Below the pieces are notes generated by a model. It searched no databases. It had not been told where the DNA came from and was given only the letters and a program-made list of their open reading frames with translations. From positions 2,408,001 through 2,472,000 of the forward strand of contig NZ_CP162488.1 of the NCBI RefSeq assembly GCF_041242975.1: DNA of 64,000 nt. Direction: 5' to 3'. The position numbers were made by a program, and so were the translations under genes. Below are positions 1 to 8,309 of the stretch, piece after piece. Source of the DNA: Xanthomonas sp. DAR 35659. Lineage in GTDB: Bacteria; Pseudomonadota; Gammaproteobacteria; Xanthomonadales; Xanthomonadaceae. Positions within the stretch are counted from its first letter, which is position 1; every line of letters starts with the position of its first letter.

Positions 1-1542
1 CGCCTCATGGCCGACTACCGTGCGGACGCCGTGAGCCTGGAGCAGTTGATGGCCCTTGCCATCACCGATGACCACGCCGCGCAGGAATCCGCCTTCTACG
101 ATGCCCCGACCTGGCAACGCCATCCGGCTACGCTGCGCGAACGCCTCACCGAAAGAGAAATCGACGCCTACCGGAATCCGCTGGCCCGCTTCGTGGGGCT
201 GGCAGCCTACGAGGCGGCAGGCGGCGGTGTGCGCCGTGATCTGTTCGCGGAAGCGGACACGGGGGTGTACCTCAGTGACGCCGCGCTGCTGGAACGGTTG
301 GCCCACGAGAAGTTAGCGGGCATCGCCGCCGAGGTGAAGGCGGAGGGCTGGGCCTGGGTGGAAGCCGTGCCGACCGCGACCTATGCAGACCTGCACGCCT
401 TCCAACGCGCACCGCGAGAGCACCGCACCCCGACCAAGCGCGAAGCCCAGCGTATCGAGAAGCTGCAAGACAGGATGTTGGAAATCGACGAGGCCATCGA
501 GGCCGCGATGGATACCGACGATGAAGAAGCGGCGGAATCCTTGCAGGAAGAAAGCGATCACCTGCGCCGCCAACTGCAGGTGCTGGAGGACGGCTTGCTG
601 TGCTACGCCGCGAACGTGCTTGCTGTGGCGGGTGCCGTCGTCACCATCGACCGCCACGGGGAGGCGGTCGTCCATCGCGGGCTGATGCGCGAAGCCGAGG
701 CCAAGGCATTGCGGACGCTGGAGCGGCTGCGGCAAGGCTTTGCCGATGGCGATGCGAGCAACGACGACGACGGCGAGGAAGGCGAGTGCGCGCCCCAACT
801 CGCCCCCGTGTCCGACCGGCTGGCGAAGCGCCTGAGCGCGCACCGCACGGCAGCACTGCAGGTCGAGGTGGCCCGGCATCCGCATGTGGCCCTGGCCGCC
901 CTGGTGCATGGCATGGTGCAGTCCATCTTGCAGGACGGTCACTTCCGCCGCGATCTTCCGGTGGGCGTATCAGCCACCGCGCAAGATCGGCTGGAGCGCG
1001 TGGCTTCGGATTTTCCCGAGTCGCCGGCGGCCGAGGCGCTGCGCGAGCTGCAGTGCGGCTGGGCCGCGAAGCTGCCCGAGGACAGCGCCGAACTGTTCGC
1101 CGCGTTGCTGGCGATGGAGCAGGACGACCTGGTCAAGTTGCTGGCGGTATGCGTGGGGGCCACCGTGGACGTGGTGACGTTGCGCGCTGCGTCTCGCCAG
1201 CCCGGCGCGGTGCTGGCCCAGGCGGTGGGCCTCGACATGGCGAAGTGGTGGCGGCCCACGGCTGAAGGCTACTTCCGACATGTTTCCAAGGCCGCCATCC
1301 TGCATGCAGTGACCGAGTTTGCGCCGGAACACGTCACCCGGTTGGCGAAGCTGAAAAAGGCTGACGTTGCCAGCGAAGCCGAGCGGCTGGCCGAGGGCAC
1401 GGGCTGGATGCCGGCGATCTTCCGTTCCGAAGACCTGCCGCAGAACCAGGAGGAAATGCAGCCAGAGGACCCGGTACAAGACGTTCCCGAAGACAGCGGG
1501 GACGGCGAGAACGAGGCCACTACCCAAGCGATGGCCGCCTGA
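1..1542 (+). CDS. parB: ParB-family partition protein, 5' end cut by window
   Basis: This reading frame is already open at base 1, so the visible 513 residues are the middle and C-terminal part of a longer protein. The N-terminal ParB/sulfiredoxin-like nuclease fold lies outside the window. The visible part starts with a helical segment of the kind that follows the HTH domain in ICE and plasmid ParB proteins (ADAVSLEQLMALAITDDHAA). A charged coiled-coil stretch follows at about residues 145-200, and the tail is acidic. In Tn4371-like ICEs a large ParB-type protein sits upstream of repA/parA and is thought to help partition or stabilise the excised circle. The first in-frame ATG at base 7 is not the true start, because homologous proteins continue through it. 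Family assignment rests on motif recognition and gene order. Confidence 0.8.
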   Translation, partial: RLMADYRADAVSLEQLMALAITDDHAAQESAFYDAPTWQRHPATLRERLTEREIDAYRNPLARFVGLAAYEAAGGGVRRDLFAEADTGVYLSDAALLERLAHEKLAGIAAEVKAEGWAWVEAVPTATYADLHAFQRAPREHRTPTKREAQRIEKLQDRMLEIDEAIEAAMDTDDEEAAESLQEESDHLRRQLQVLEDGLLCYAANVLAVAGAVVTIDRHGEAVVHRGLMREAEAKALRTLERLRQGFADGDASNDDDGEEGECAPQLAPVSDRLAKRLSAHRTAALQVEVARHPHVALAALVHGMVQSILQDGHFRRDLPVGVSATAQDRLERVASDFPESPAAEALRELQCGWAAKLPEDSAELFAALLAMEQDDLVKLLAVCVGATVDVVTLRAASRQPGAVLAQAVGLDMAKWWRPTAEGYFRHVSKAAILHAVTEFAPEHVTRLAKLKKADVASEAERLAEGTGWMPAIFRSEDLPQNQEEMQPEDPVQDVPEDSGDGENEATTQAMAA

Positions 1543-1558
1543 TCCGCAATCGGACCAG

Positions 1559-1587
1559 CGCCCCGGCCCCGGCCGGGGCGTTTCGTT
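1559..1587 (+). terminator. GC-rich hairpin with T-rich tail after parB
   Basis: A perfect 9-base stem (CGCCCCGGC at 1559-1567 and its complement at 1572-1580, 4-base loop) is followed by TTTCGTT. It starts 17 bases after the parB stop codon. This is a plausible intrinsic terminator or attenuator, although the T tract is interrupted. Confidence 0.5.
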
Positions 1588-1601
1588 GAAGGAGCAACCC
1601 C

Positions 1602-1811
1602 ATGTCTCGCAACATCAACCGCCGCCCGCGCATGGCGGCGATCTAAGCACCCGGAACCGTGTGCGCCCGCCGCTGGCATGACGCCGGCGACGTGCGCCGT
1701 TACCGCCCGCCCTCGGGCTGGTCGGCCCGGGCGGACCTGACCGATACGCACCCCATCATCGGCCGCGTTCTGCCGCGCGCCGAGTGGTGGATCATCGAAA
1801 CGAAGGAATAG
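1602..1811 (+). pseudogene. Small ICE protein interrupted by an in-frame TAA
   Basis: An ATG at 1602 follows a GGAG ribosome site and gives MSRNINRRPRMAAI before a TAA at 1644-1646. The same frame then stays open to a TAG at 1809-1811, giving a coherent basic/aromatic peptide with CARRWHDAGDVRRYRPPSGW and ending ADLTDTHPIIGRV...EWWIIETKE. The two halves read as one ~69-residue protein with a single codon turned into a stop, for example TAC to TAA. An alternative is that only the downstream half is made, from the GTG at 1659. No function is recognised. The position after the large ParB gene suggests an ICE backbone accessory protein. Confidence 0.45.
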
Positions 1812-1923
1812 CCGCGATCGGCGCCGCGCCCAGCCCGTTCCGGCCTGGGGGCGGGGAAAGCAAAACCGGCTGCGGCGGGGCCGCGCCCGGTTCTCAAGAC
1901 CACTACTGAAGCATCGGAGCGAT

Positions 1924-1944
1924 GCTGTATAGTAAAAATACAGC
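1924..1944. promoter_or_regulatory. Palindrome GCTGTAT-N7-ATACAGC
   Basis: A perfect 7-base inverted repeat with an AT-rich centre lies 120 bases upstream of the gene at 2067, in an otherwise GC-rich gap. It resembles a repressor operator. The CTGT...ACAG outer bases recall a LexA box, but the spacing is 11 rather than 8, so LexA binding is not claimed. Confidence 0.35.
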
Positions 1945-2066
1945 CGCGTCCCGCTGAACCTGCTGCCGGGTTAAACGACGTTGGAAAATCCCTATTTCAT
2001 TGGCCGTGCCTTTCTCTCGGTCGATGCGTAATCGGCAGACATCGACCAGTCACAGAGGAATTTGGC

Positions 2067-2819
2067 ATGACTGTCTCGACTTTTTTCGTTTCCGAAGCTG
2101 CTGTTCGTACTCTCAAGCGTCAGGCCCAGCGTGCCTTGAAGGATGTTTCTTCATCGCATATGAGTGAAGCTGTTGCCTCAGCCTTGGGATTCAATACGCA
2201 CGCGTCGCTTCGTGCAGCCTTTGCTGGCAAGGCCACTGCCGAGGCCCAAAAGCCCAGTAACTCCAAACTTGTGCGGCGTCTTCGGCAATTGGGCTATGCA
2301 ACGCCCGAGGATCTGCGGGTGTTGCCTGAACTGGAGCATTCCTACGCACGGTTCAAGACTTTCCCCCTGAGAACGCAGCGTAGCGCTCGCTGGTGGGTTT
2401 GGCGGAATCTGATGGTTGCAGCGGTCAACGCAGGGCTGGCACGCCATTTGTTCGGCTTGTCGGAAGGAGAGAACTGGTGGCCAGGTGCTGCCGAGGACAG
2501 CCATCGCTGCGCTGCCGGCACTTACCGGTTCGTGGTTGATGGAAGCCTTCCAGCGATTGCTAGTGTGGATGCGATCAGCGGCGGAGAGCTGTCCATCCAT
2601 GTTGTTCTGAATCCACGTAATCCTGACATCCAGCCAGAGTGGTACTGCGATTTAGGCAGTGGGGATGCTGTAGCCAGTGGCTGGCTGGAGCGGCGCCTTG
2701 GGGCGTGGCTTCAGGACGGCGGCGAGCAGATCCACTGTAGGCGTGCATTGCAGTCTCGCCTTGCACATGCTCGGATCGAGCCTCGCGGCTTCTCCGACCA
2801 AGGCAGCTTCATCTTGTAA
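2067..2819 (+). CDS. Hypothetical protein with N-terminal helical module
   Basis: A 250-residue soluble protein. The start at 2067 follows GAGGAATTTGGC. Residues about 14-45 (LKRQAQRALKDVSSSHMSEA, then ALGFNTHASLRAAF) look like the short helical module in which a lysine/arginine-rich helix is followed by an LGF-xxxASL motif. This is seen at the N terminus of some plasmid and ICE proteins annotated as glyoxalase-related. The remainder contains a tryptophan-rich stretch (RSARWWVWRNLMVAAV) and a beta-rich C-terminal half with no motif I recognise. There are no signal peptide or membrane segments. It stands alone, with a palindrome in its leader and the large helicase convergent downstream. No function is assigned. 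Confidence 0.6.
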   Translation: MTVSTFFVSEAAVRTLKRQAQRALKDVSSSHMSEAVASALGFNTHASLRAAFAGKATAEAQKPSNSKLVRRLRQLGYATPEDLRVLPELEHSYARFKTFPLRTQRSARWWVWRNLMVAAVNAGLARHLFGLSEGENWWPGAAEDSHRCAAGTYRFVVDGSLPAIASVDAISGGELSIHVVLNPRNPDIQPEWYCDLGSGDAVASGWLERRLGAWLQDGGEQIHCRRALQSRLAHARIEPRGFSDQGSFIL

Positions 2820-3023
2820 TTGATCGGGCCGTCCCCGTCGGCGCGGCTTCCGGACTTTTTTGCTGGTCCGGTAGCCGTGTCGTGCGGGCGACGCGGCGCT
2901 TTGCCGACGGATTAAGGCATTCGGTGTCGCGTCCATTGCAGCGTTGCAGGCTCGCCAGCAGCGCTTGGCGCAGCTCGCGTTTCTCCCCCGGATGGAGAGA
3001 ACAGGCACGATTACAGAGATCAG

Positions 3024-6000
3024 TTAGTCAATGCCATCTCTTGATTCTGAGAGCTGCCGGACCGGCAAGAGATCCATGACATCACAGAAGAGTGCACGGT
3101 TCTGCCAGTCGTCCCGGTTGCCGATTACATAAAAGCGTCGCTTGGCCCGCGTGGCAGCCACGTTCAACAAGTTGGGTTCTGACACCACCCAATCCCTTGC
3201 GCCGTCGCCAGCGGTGTTGCCGCCAAGCACCATGATGATGACGGGAGCCTCCTTGCCCTGCATGGTGTGAATGGTCCCGGAGACCATGGTGTTGCCAAGC
3301 AGGCGCTCAAGATTTTCCAGGACTGCCTTGAAGGGCGTGATGACCGAAATTTCGGCCGCTTTCACTCCGTCATCGAAAAGCAGCGCAAGCAGGGCCTGCA
3401 GTGCGTCTCCTTCGGCAGGAACCCAGTTGCCTTCGGACTTGCCATCGACGTGTATCCATCCCGTTGGCAGGCTGGCGCGCGTCTCCTTATCGGCGCGCGG
3501 CGCAATGGTCCCGTACACCATGGCACCGTCGTAAGCAATCCGGTTGGCTACCCCGTACATCGGCCTGTCGCAGCGCCTATGCACCAATAACGGCAAGCCG
3601 ACCCACGTCTTGCTGTCGGTGGGGCCCGCCATTCGGCCCCACCCCGTGGCTTGGTCGGCCAAAGTCTGAGCGGACTGCCGGTTGGGAAGCCAATGCGCAT
3701 CGACGTTATAGCGGGTACGCATGTGTTCCAGCACCGCATCGGAAACGGTGACGATGGGTTTGAGTTGCAGAGGGTCGCCCACCAAGAGCGCGCGCCTGGC
3801 GCGCCATAGCGCGCCGATCGCTGCTTGTGGCGTGGCCTGTCCGGCCTCGTCCACCAACAGCCAGCCAATCTCGTTCACACCCAAGGATCTGAAGGAGCGT
3901 GCGAACGAGGCAAAGGTGCTGCTGAGCACCGGCACGACCATGAACAGGGAAGCCCAAGCTGATCGAACCGCATCGCGAGAAAAGCCCTGCAGGTTCTGTC
4001 CGGTCAACATCGAATTGATCAGGAACAGATTGGAGCGGATCCGCGCGGCTTCCAGTTCAAAGAACGTGCGATGCAGCTTCAGCGCCTGGATGAAGACACG
4101 TGAGCGTGCCTGCCGCCAGCCCTCGATGTTCCATGGCTCTGCCAGCTCGATGGGATCACCGCGGCCAATGACTCCGTGGTCCAGCCATGCTTGCAGGTGG
4201 TCAGCGCCGCATGTGCTGGCCAGTTCGCTGGCCTGTCGGGTCAGTGACTGCTTTTCTGCCTGCAACTGGCGCAAAAGCTTTAGCGATCCGGTACGCTGCA
4301 GTTCCAGTTGCTCTCTGGAGGTCTCGTATTGTTTCGAGAGCCTTCGAATGCGATCGAACTCGGCCCGTGCATGCTCAAGCTGATCTTTCAGTTGCTCCAG
4401 AGCAGCAGCCCAGGCCCGCGACGCTCCCCACAAGCTGCGGAGGTTGGCCCAAAATCCAGGCTTGCTTCCTTCGTGCTTGGTCAGCGCGTCCCGCGCATTC
4501 TTGAATGCCACGTTGGCAGTTGCGCCTTCTTCGGCATCTAGCCGTGCTTGGCTCTTCGTCGTGCTCTCCAGAAGCTGTTCGAGCGCCTGCACGGAGCTCT
4601 CGGCCTCCGCCGTCTTTTCCCTGATCGCCTGCAGGCTTCGCAGCAATGTGCCGATGCGCTTCGCATCGGCGCACGCGGCGCGCTCCTGAGCTTTGGCGGC
4701 GTGGTATTCGGCAACAGCCTGCTGCCACAAGGCGAGACGTTGTTCCGACGTGCGATCCTTGTTGGCCTGTGAGTACGTGGCAAGCAGTGCATTAAGGCCT
4801 TGGGGCACGTTCTTTTGCGGCTGCGGGATGGCTTGGTTGCCAATGGCTTCGGTCGCGCTGCTCGCACCTTCGTTCAGGTCGCGGGCGGCAGCCTCACTTT
4901 CGATTTCGGCCTCTTCGGGCACAGGTGCGCCACTGTCCGGGCTAGGCGACTCGGGCCGTGGCGGAATTCCATAGAAATACCGGTCCACAAACGTTTTGCG
5001 CCGCGCCTTGCTTCCCAACGCACCCGAGATCAAGCCCCATGCAGGTTTACCTGTGATCAGTTTCCCCACTTCAGCGAAGTGTTCCGCATCAGGGAGCCAG
5101 CTCTCATCGACCTTGTCGCGCTGGGGTAGTTCGAGCGTGACGTTCTCAACTGCGCCATTGTTGGACGATGCGACCACGATCTCGAAGCCGAACAGCGAAG
5201 AGTTGAGCTTGAACGCGGCCTGTTCTTTGCCACCGACATTGCCAGCTTCGCGTGGGTTACTGGCGAACGCGTCAGAAGCACGCCTCAACGTGGCTAGGAC
5301 GTCGGCCCTGCTGGTAACGATGGCGGCGATCAAATCGCGCAGCAGGGTGGTTTTGCCCGTACCGGGCGGGCCATTGATGCCAAGCAAACCTCGTCCGTTG
5401 GCAAGCGTGGAGAGAACGGTGTTCACGGCAAGTTGCTGTGAATGTACGAGTCCCAGGTGCCGCTCGGTCGGCCAGCAGCTGTCGGCATAGGCGGTCGGCA
5501 GCAGCCGCTCGATCACCTTCATGGAAGCTGCATCGCTGTCAACATGCAGACGCACGCTTTCATCGTGGTGACGCAGATATTGATTCAACGCTTCGCTGCT
5601 CTCGCCTTTGCCGAGGCTGTCGGCAACGTTGGCCAGGTCTTCGAGCAAAAAGCTGTTGAGAGGATCTTCCTCCGATGTGGATTTGTCGGGCTTAACCGGC
5701 TGCGATCGAAATCTCAGTTGAGTGCGTTCTGCATCCGTAAAGAAGCCTGAAAGACCCAAGAATTGGAGCACCCATAGTGTGAAGCTCCGCAATGCGCCGC
5801 TGGATACCTGACCTTGGAATTGCGTTTGCGCCTGCTCAGCGGCGGTCCGCTGATCCTCCTCGAATCCGTGCGTCCAATCTTTTCGCGCCAAGGCGCGCCC
5901 AAGAAACCAAGCTTCGCTGGAAAGCACGAGGCTGTCATCCACGAACTGACCGCCCATGTTGAATTTCGCCGCGAACAGCGCGGACACCCGGTTCTGCGGC

Positions 6001-6299
6001 TCTCTGTAGCCCTGGTCCGCGCCATAAAGCTCCTTGAGCGCGTTGGCGACGAGCTGACTGTCATACAGATAGGAGTAGAGCGTGTGACTCCATTCCCGGT
6101 CGTCGGGAAGCCGTTGTTCGGCGACCAAGCTCTCAGGGGTCCATGGAGGAACAGGGCATTGGAAGGGCGTGTCGTGAAAGAATGGACGATACGCTTTATC
6201 CCGCTTTTGGATTTTTGGTGCCGCTTGCGGCTGCAGCAGTTCGACTGCGTGCCAATAGCGAACGATCTTCTCCGGCTCCTTCAAGGCGCCTCCCTTCAT
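3024..6299 (-). CDS. Superfamily 1 (UPF1/DNA2-like) helicase, cargo gene
   Basis: A 1091-residue protein counted from the ATG at 6299, chosen because AGGACAC lies just upstream. The frame stays open further upstream, but that stretch is low-quality and overlaps other remnants. Helicase motifs are split around a long insert. Walker A GPPGTGKTT is near residue 308, motif II/III LLVDEAGQATPQAA with VGDPLQLKPI near 814, and the C-terminal VITPFKAVLENLERL, TIHTMQGKEAPVI and NVAATRAKRRFYVIGN by about 1046. Between Walker A and motif II lies a coiled coil rich in E, Q, A and R. This layout is typical of large AAA_11/AAA_12 helicases, many of which sit in defence islands. It is inserted in the ICE backbone against the direction of its neighbours. 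A defence role is inferred from context; the helicase assignment is secure. Confidence 0.85.
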   Translation of the reverse strand: MKGGALKEPEKIVRYWHAVELLQPQAAPKIQKRDKAYRPFFHDTPFQCPVPPWTPESLVAEQRLPDDREWSHTLYSYLYDSQLVANALKELYGADQGYREPQNRVSALFAAKFNMGGQFVDDSLVLSSEAWFLGRALARKDWTHGFEEDQRTAAEQAQTQFQGQVSSGALRSFTLWVLQFLGLSGFFTDAERTQLRFRSQPVKPDKSTSEEDPLNSFLLEDLANVADSLGKGESSEALNQYLRHHDESVRLHVDSDAASMKVIERLLPTAYADSCWPTERHLGLVHSQQLAVNTVLSTLANGRGLLGINGPPGTGKTTLLRDLIAAIVTSRADVLATLRRASDAFASNPREAGNVGGKEQAAFKLNSSLFGFEIVVASSNNGAVENVTLELPQRDKVDESWLPDAEHFAEVGKLITGKPAWGLISGALGSKARRKTFVDRYFYGIPPRPESPSPDSGAPVPEEAEIESEAAARDLNEGASSATEAIGNQAIPQPQKNVPQGLNALLATYSQANKDRTSEQRLALWQQAVAEYHAAKAQERAACADAKRIGTLLRSLQAIREKTAEAESSVQALEQLLESTTKSQARLDAEEGATANVAFKNARDALTKHEGSKPGFWANLRSLWGASRAWAAALEQLKDQLEHARAEFDRIRRLSKQYETSREQLELQRTGSLKLLRQLQAEKQSLTRQASELASTCGADHLQAWLDHGVIGRGDPIELAEPWNIEGWRQARSRVFIQALKLHRTFFELEAARIRSNLFLINSMLTGQNLQGFSRDAVRSAWASLFMVVPVLSSTFASFARSFRSLGVNEIGWLLVDEAGQATPQAAIGALWRARRALLVGDPLQLKPIVTVSDAVLEHMRTRYNVDAHWLPNRQSAQTLADQATGWGRMAGPTDSKTWVGLPLLVHRRCDRPMYGVANRIAYDGAMVYGTIAPRADKETRASLPTGWIHVDGKSEGNWVPAEGDALQALLALLFDDGVKAAEISVITPFKAVLENLERLLGNTMVSGTIHTMQGKEAPVIIMVLGGNTAGDGARDWVVSEPNLLNVAATRAKRRFYVIGNRDDWQNRALFCDVMDLLPVRQLSESRDGID

Positions 6300-6744
6300 G
6301 TGTCCTGTGTGCTCTTCGACCTGAGCTGCAGGCGCTTTGTATTCAACGGCCAATGTGTGGCGCTGGTGCCTTGCGTGCATGCGACGCGTCGCTACTGCGC
6401 TGGTTTCTATGATGCCACGCCGTGGCTTTCCCGCGTTCACTGTGCTTCGCCTCCACGGGAATTTGGGATGCAGGGCGTAAGTACAGATGGCGTGTCGGCA
6501 CGAGGTGCCGCCGGGCTTTCGGGCTGCGCCCCGTGCCGCCGCTGGCGTCACGGCCTTCGGCTTCAATCCCTCCCGCCTCCGCGCCTAAGGCGCTGCGCGC
6601 TGCGCTTGCCGTCAATGCAGGGTGCTTCGCTGTGTCGACGCGCGATGCGCTACGGAACACAAGGCGGATGCCAAGCCACGGCCTGCTGCAGTAGCAGACC
6701 CCATGTGCTCGCCGCCCTCGACGGCGGCGGTTCCATGCCAGGAC
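6300..6744. other. Gap without a supported gene
   Basis: All frames in this GC-rich stretch lack a credible start with coding character. It is probably debris from the event that brought in the helicase, because the adjoining segment is a decayed inverted copy of the DUF736 gene. Confidence 0.4.
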
Positions 6745-6941
6745 GCAATGAAGGACGGCTCACGGACGCGGTCCGCTGCCGGCCGGCTTCGCTGGTCTTC
6801 TTCCTGTAGCTGCCATGCGCTGCGCCGCTGTACGCGGCGGGGCGCATGATCGTCGCCGGCCTTGCCGTTGGGATGGCCTTGCGGGTGTTGGAGGCTCAGC
6901 GTGCCGATGCAGCCGTCGTGCGCAGGCACCGAGTCCGCCAT
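6745..6941 (-). pseudogene. Decayed inverted copy of the DUF736 gene
   Basis: Read on the minus strand from the ATG at 6941, the sequence MADSVPAHDGCIGTL parallels MANIGTFTTQNDGYTGTL of the intact gene at 7217. Further on, about 27 bases coding for KKTSEAGR are essentially identical to the intact gene. The upstream CAAGGACGCACTGG leader is shared as well. The copy has lost its frame through indels and stops. It points toward the helicase, so it and the intact gene lie head to head. Confidence 0.6.
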
Positions 6942-7216
6942 GCCACCTTTCGGAGAGGGCCGGCACCAGTGCGTCCTTGTTTGTCGTGAATCCTGGCGTT
7001 GGCACGGCTGCGCCTTGGGCTTCATGCCCGCAACCTTCCAGCGAAAACAATTTCCCCGCCGCTGCGCGGCTTCCTCGCGCGGCAAATTCTTTTCGCTTCC
7101 AGGCTCTCCACTGCGTTGCGACCGCTGCGCGGTGCGGTCAGCCCATCCCCCGCCGGGCGGATCACAACAAGGACGCACTGGCGCGACCTTGGGTCACCCC
7201 GAAAGGAGAAATCACC

Positions 7217-7531
7217 ATGGCAAACATCGGCACCTTCACCACCCAGAACGACGGCTACACCGGCACGCTGCGCACCCTCACGCTCAACGCGAAGGCCCGG
7301 CTGGTACCCAACGACAAGGCCGACAACGAGAAAGCCCCCGACTACCTGCTGCAGGTCTCTGGACACGACATCGGCGCGGCGTGGAAGAAGACCAGCGAAG
7401 CCGGCCGGCACTACCTGTCCGTGACCCTGGATGACCCCTCGTTCCCCGCGCCGATCTACGCCCGCCTGATCGAAGGCGAGGACGGCAAGCACGAGCTGTT
7501 CTGGTCGCGCAGCAAGCCCCAGGCGTCCTGA
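7217..7531 (+). CDS. DUF736 family protein
   Basis: A 104-residue protein beginning MANIGTFTTQNDGYTGTLRT, which matches the start of the DUF736 family. Family hallmarks follow: an N-terminal strand-rich half, then a WKKTSEAGRHYLSVTLDDPS segment and YARLIEGEDGKHELFWSR. The start at 7217 follows AAAGGAGAA at ideal spacing. Longer in-frame upstream extensions lack support. DUF736 genes are a stock part of Tn4371-like ICEs and some conjugative plasmids, just upstream of the AlpA-like and repA genes. The biochemical role is not established. Confidence 0.9.
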   Translation: MANIGTFTTQNDGYTGTLRTLTLNAKARLVPNDKADNEKAPDYLLQVSGHDIGAAWKKTSEAGRHYLSVTLDDPSFPAPIYARLIEGEDGKHELFWSRSKPQAS

Positions 7532-7544
7532 CGGCCGCCACCGA

Positions 7545-7592
7545 GCCCCGCCCATCGGCGGGGCCGGACTGCCCCGGTCGCGAGGCCGGGGC
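7545..7592 (+). terminator. Two tandem GC hairpins after DUF736
   Basis: GCCCCGCC/GGCGGGGC (7545-7564, loop CATC) is followed by GCCCCGG/CCGGGGC (7571-7592). Both stems are perfect and start 13 bases after the stop codon. There is no clear T run, so they may slow or stabilise the transcript end rather than act as a canonical terminator. Confidence 0.4.
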
Positions 7593-7610
7593 AAAGCGTA
7601 GAGCCACAGA

Positions 7611-7662
7611 AGCGGAGAAGCGGAGAAGCGGAGAAGCGGAGAAGCGGAGAAGCGGAGAAGCG
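7611..7662. repeat. Tandem 8-base repeat AGCGGAGA, about 6.5 copies
   Basis: Six perfect head-to-tail copies plus half a copy lie in the noncoding gap between the DUF736 gene and the AlpA-like gene. Copy number could vary by replication slippage. The rest of the gap to 8003 holds no gene. It contains repeated GCATG/CACGCATGC-like words near 7748-7800 and nothing else I can name. Confidence 0.85.
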
Positions 7663-8003
7663 CATCCCCACGGAAGCACAAATCCGTAAATCCGCATCGG
7701 CGCAACTGCTCGTTCGATTCCATCCGTACAAGCGCATTCGTGCTTACGCACGCATGCACGAAGCCGCTTCCGTGGCAATGCACGAAAGCACGCATGCGTG
7801 CCTTTGCGACGCGGCCATGGCGCCCGCATGCGTATTGCCGCGATCACTGGTCTCGTCGCAGACGGCGCACGTCTCAATCGCGTTCCAGACGCGGCGCAGC
7901 GCGATTCGGACCGAAACGGACATGCACTGCCGTGCCGCCCTCCAGAGACTTCCCACACCCGACCTGCTTCTGCGGTCGGGGCTGTGATTCGATGGAGAAC
8001 ACC

Positions 8004-8309
8004 ATGATGCGACCCACTCCCGTGCGGCCCTCGGCCGCCCCCGGCGCTGCGCCGCAGGCTGCTGCCGCCGCCGCCGCGCACCCACCGCGCTACCTCACCA
8101 ACGACGAAGCCGCAGCGCACCTGCGGCTGTCTCCGCGCACGCTCGAAAAACTGCGCGTGATCGGCGGCGGCCCGAAGTTCCGCAAGTTCGGCCGGCGCGT
8201 GATGTACGCAGTGACCGACCTCGATGCCTGGGCGGATGCCCGCAGCTTCGAGGCCACGTCCGATCCCGAGTACGCCGAGCACCACTCGGCGGACAGCCGT
8301 GCGCGGTGA
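8004..8309 (+). CDS. AlpA/excisionase-like helix-turn-helix protein
   Basis: A 101-residue protein. The start at 8004 follows GGAGA with 6 bases spacing. An alanine/proline-rich N-terminal tail of about 30 residues precedes a MerR-type winged HTH module: YLTNDEAAAHLRLSPRTLEK, then a GGGPKF(R)KFGRRVMY wing and a final DLDAWADAR helix. This is the pattern of helix_turn_helix_17/excisionase proteins. In this ICE family the gene sits directly before repA and probably regulates replication or excision genes. Its stop overlaps the repA start (GTGA), so the two are translationally coupled. Confidence 0.85.
   Translation: MMRPTPVRPSAAPGAAPQAAAAAAAHPPRYLTNDEAAAHLRLSPRTLEKLRVIGGGPKFRKFGRRVMYAVTDLDAWADARSFEATSDPEYAEHHSADSRAR

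Noticed and set aside
1924..1944. LexA (SOS) box
   Set aside because: CTGT and ACAG are present but 11 bases apart instead of 8.
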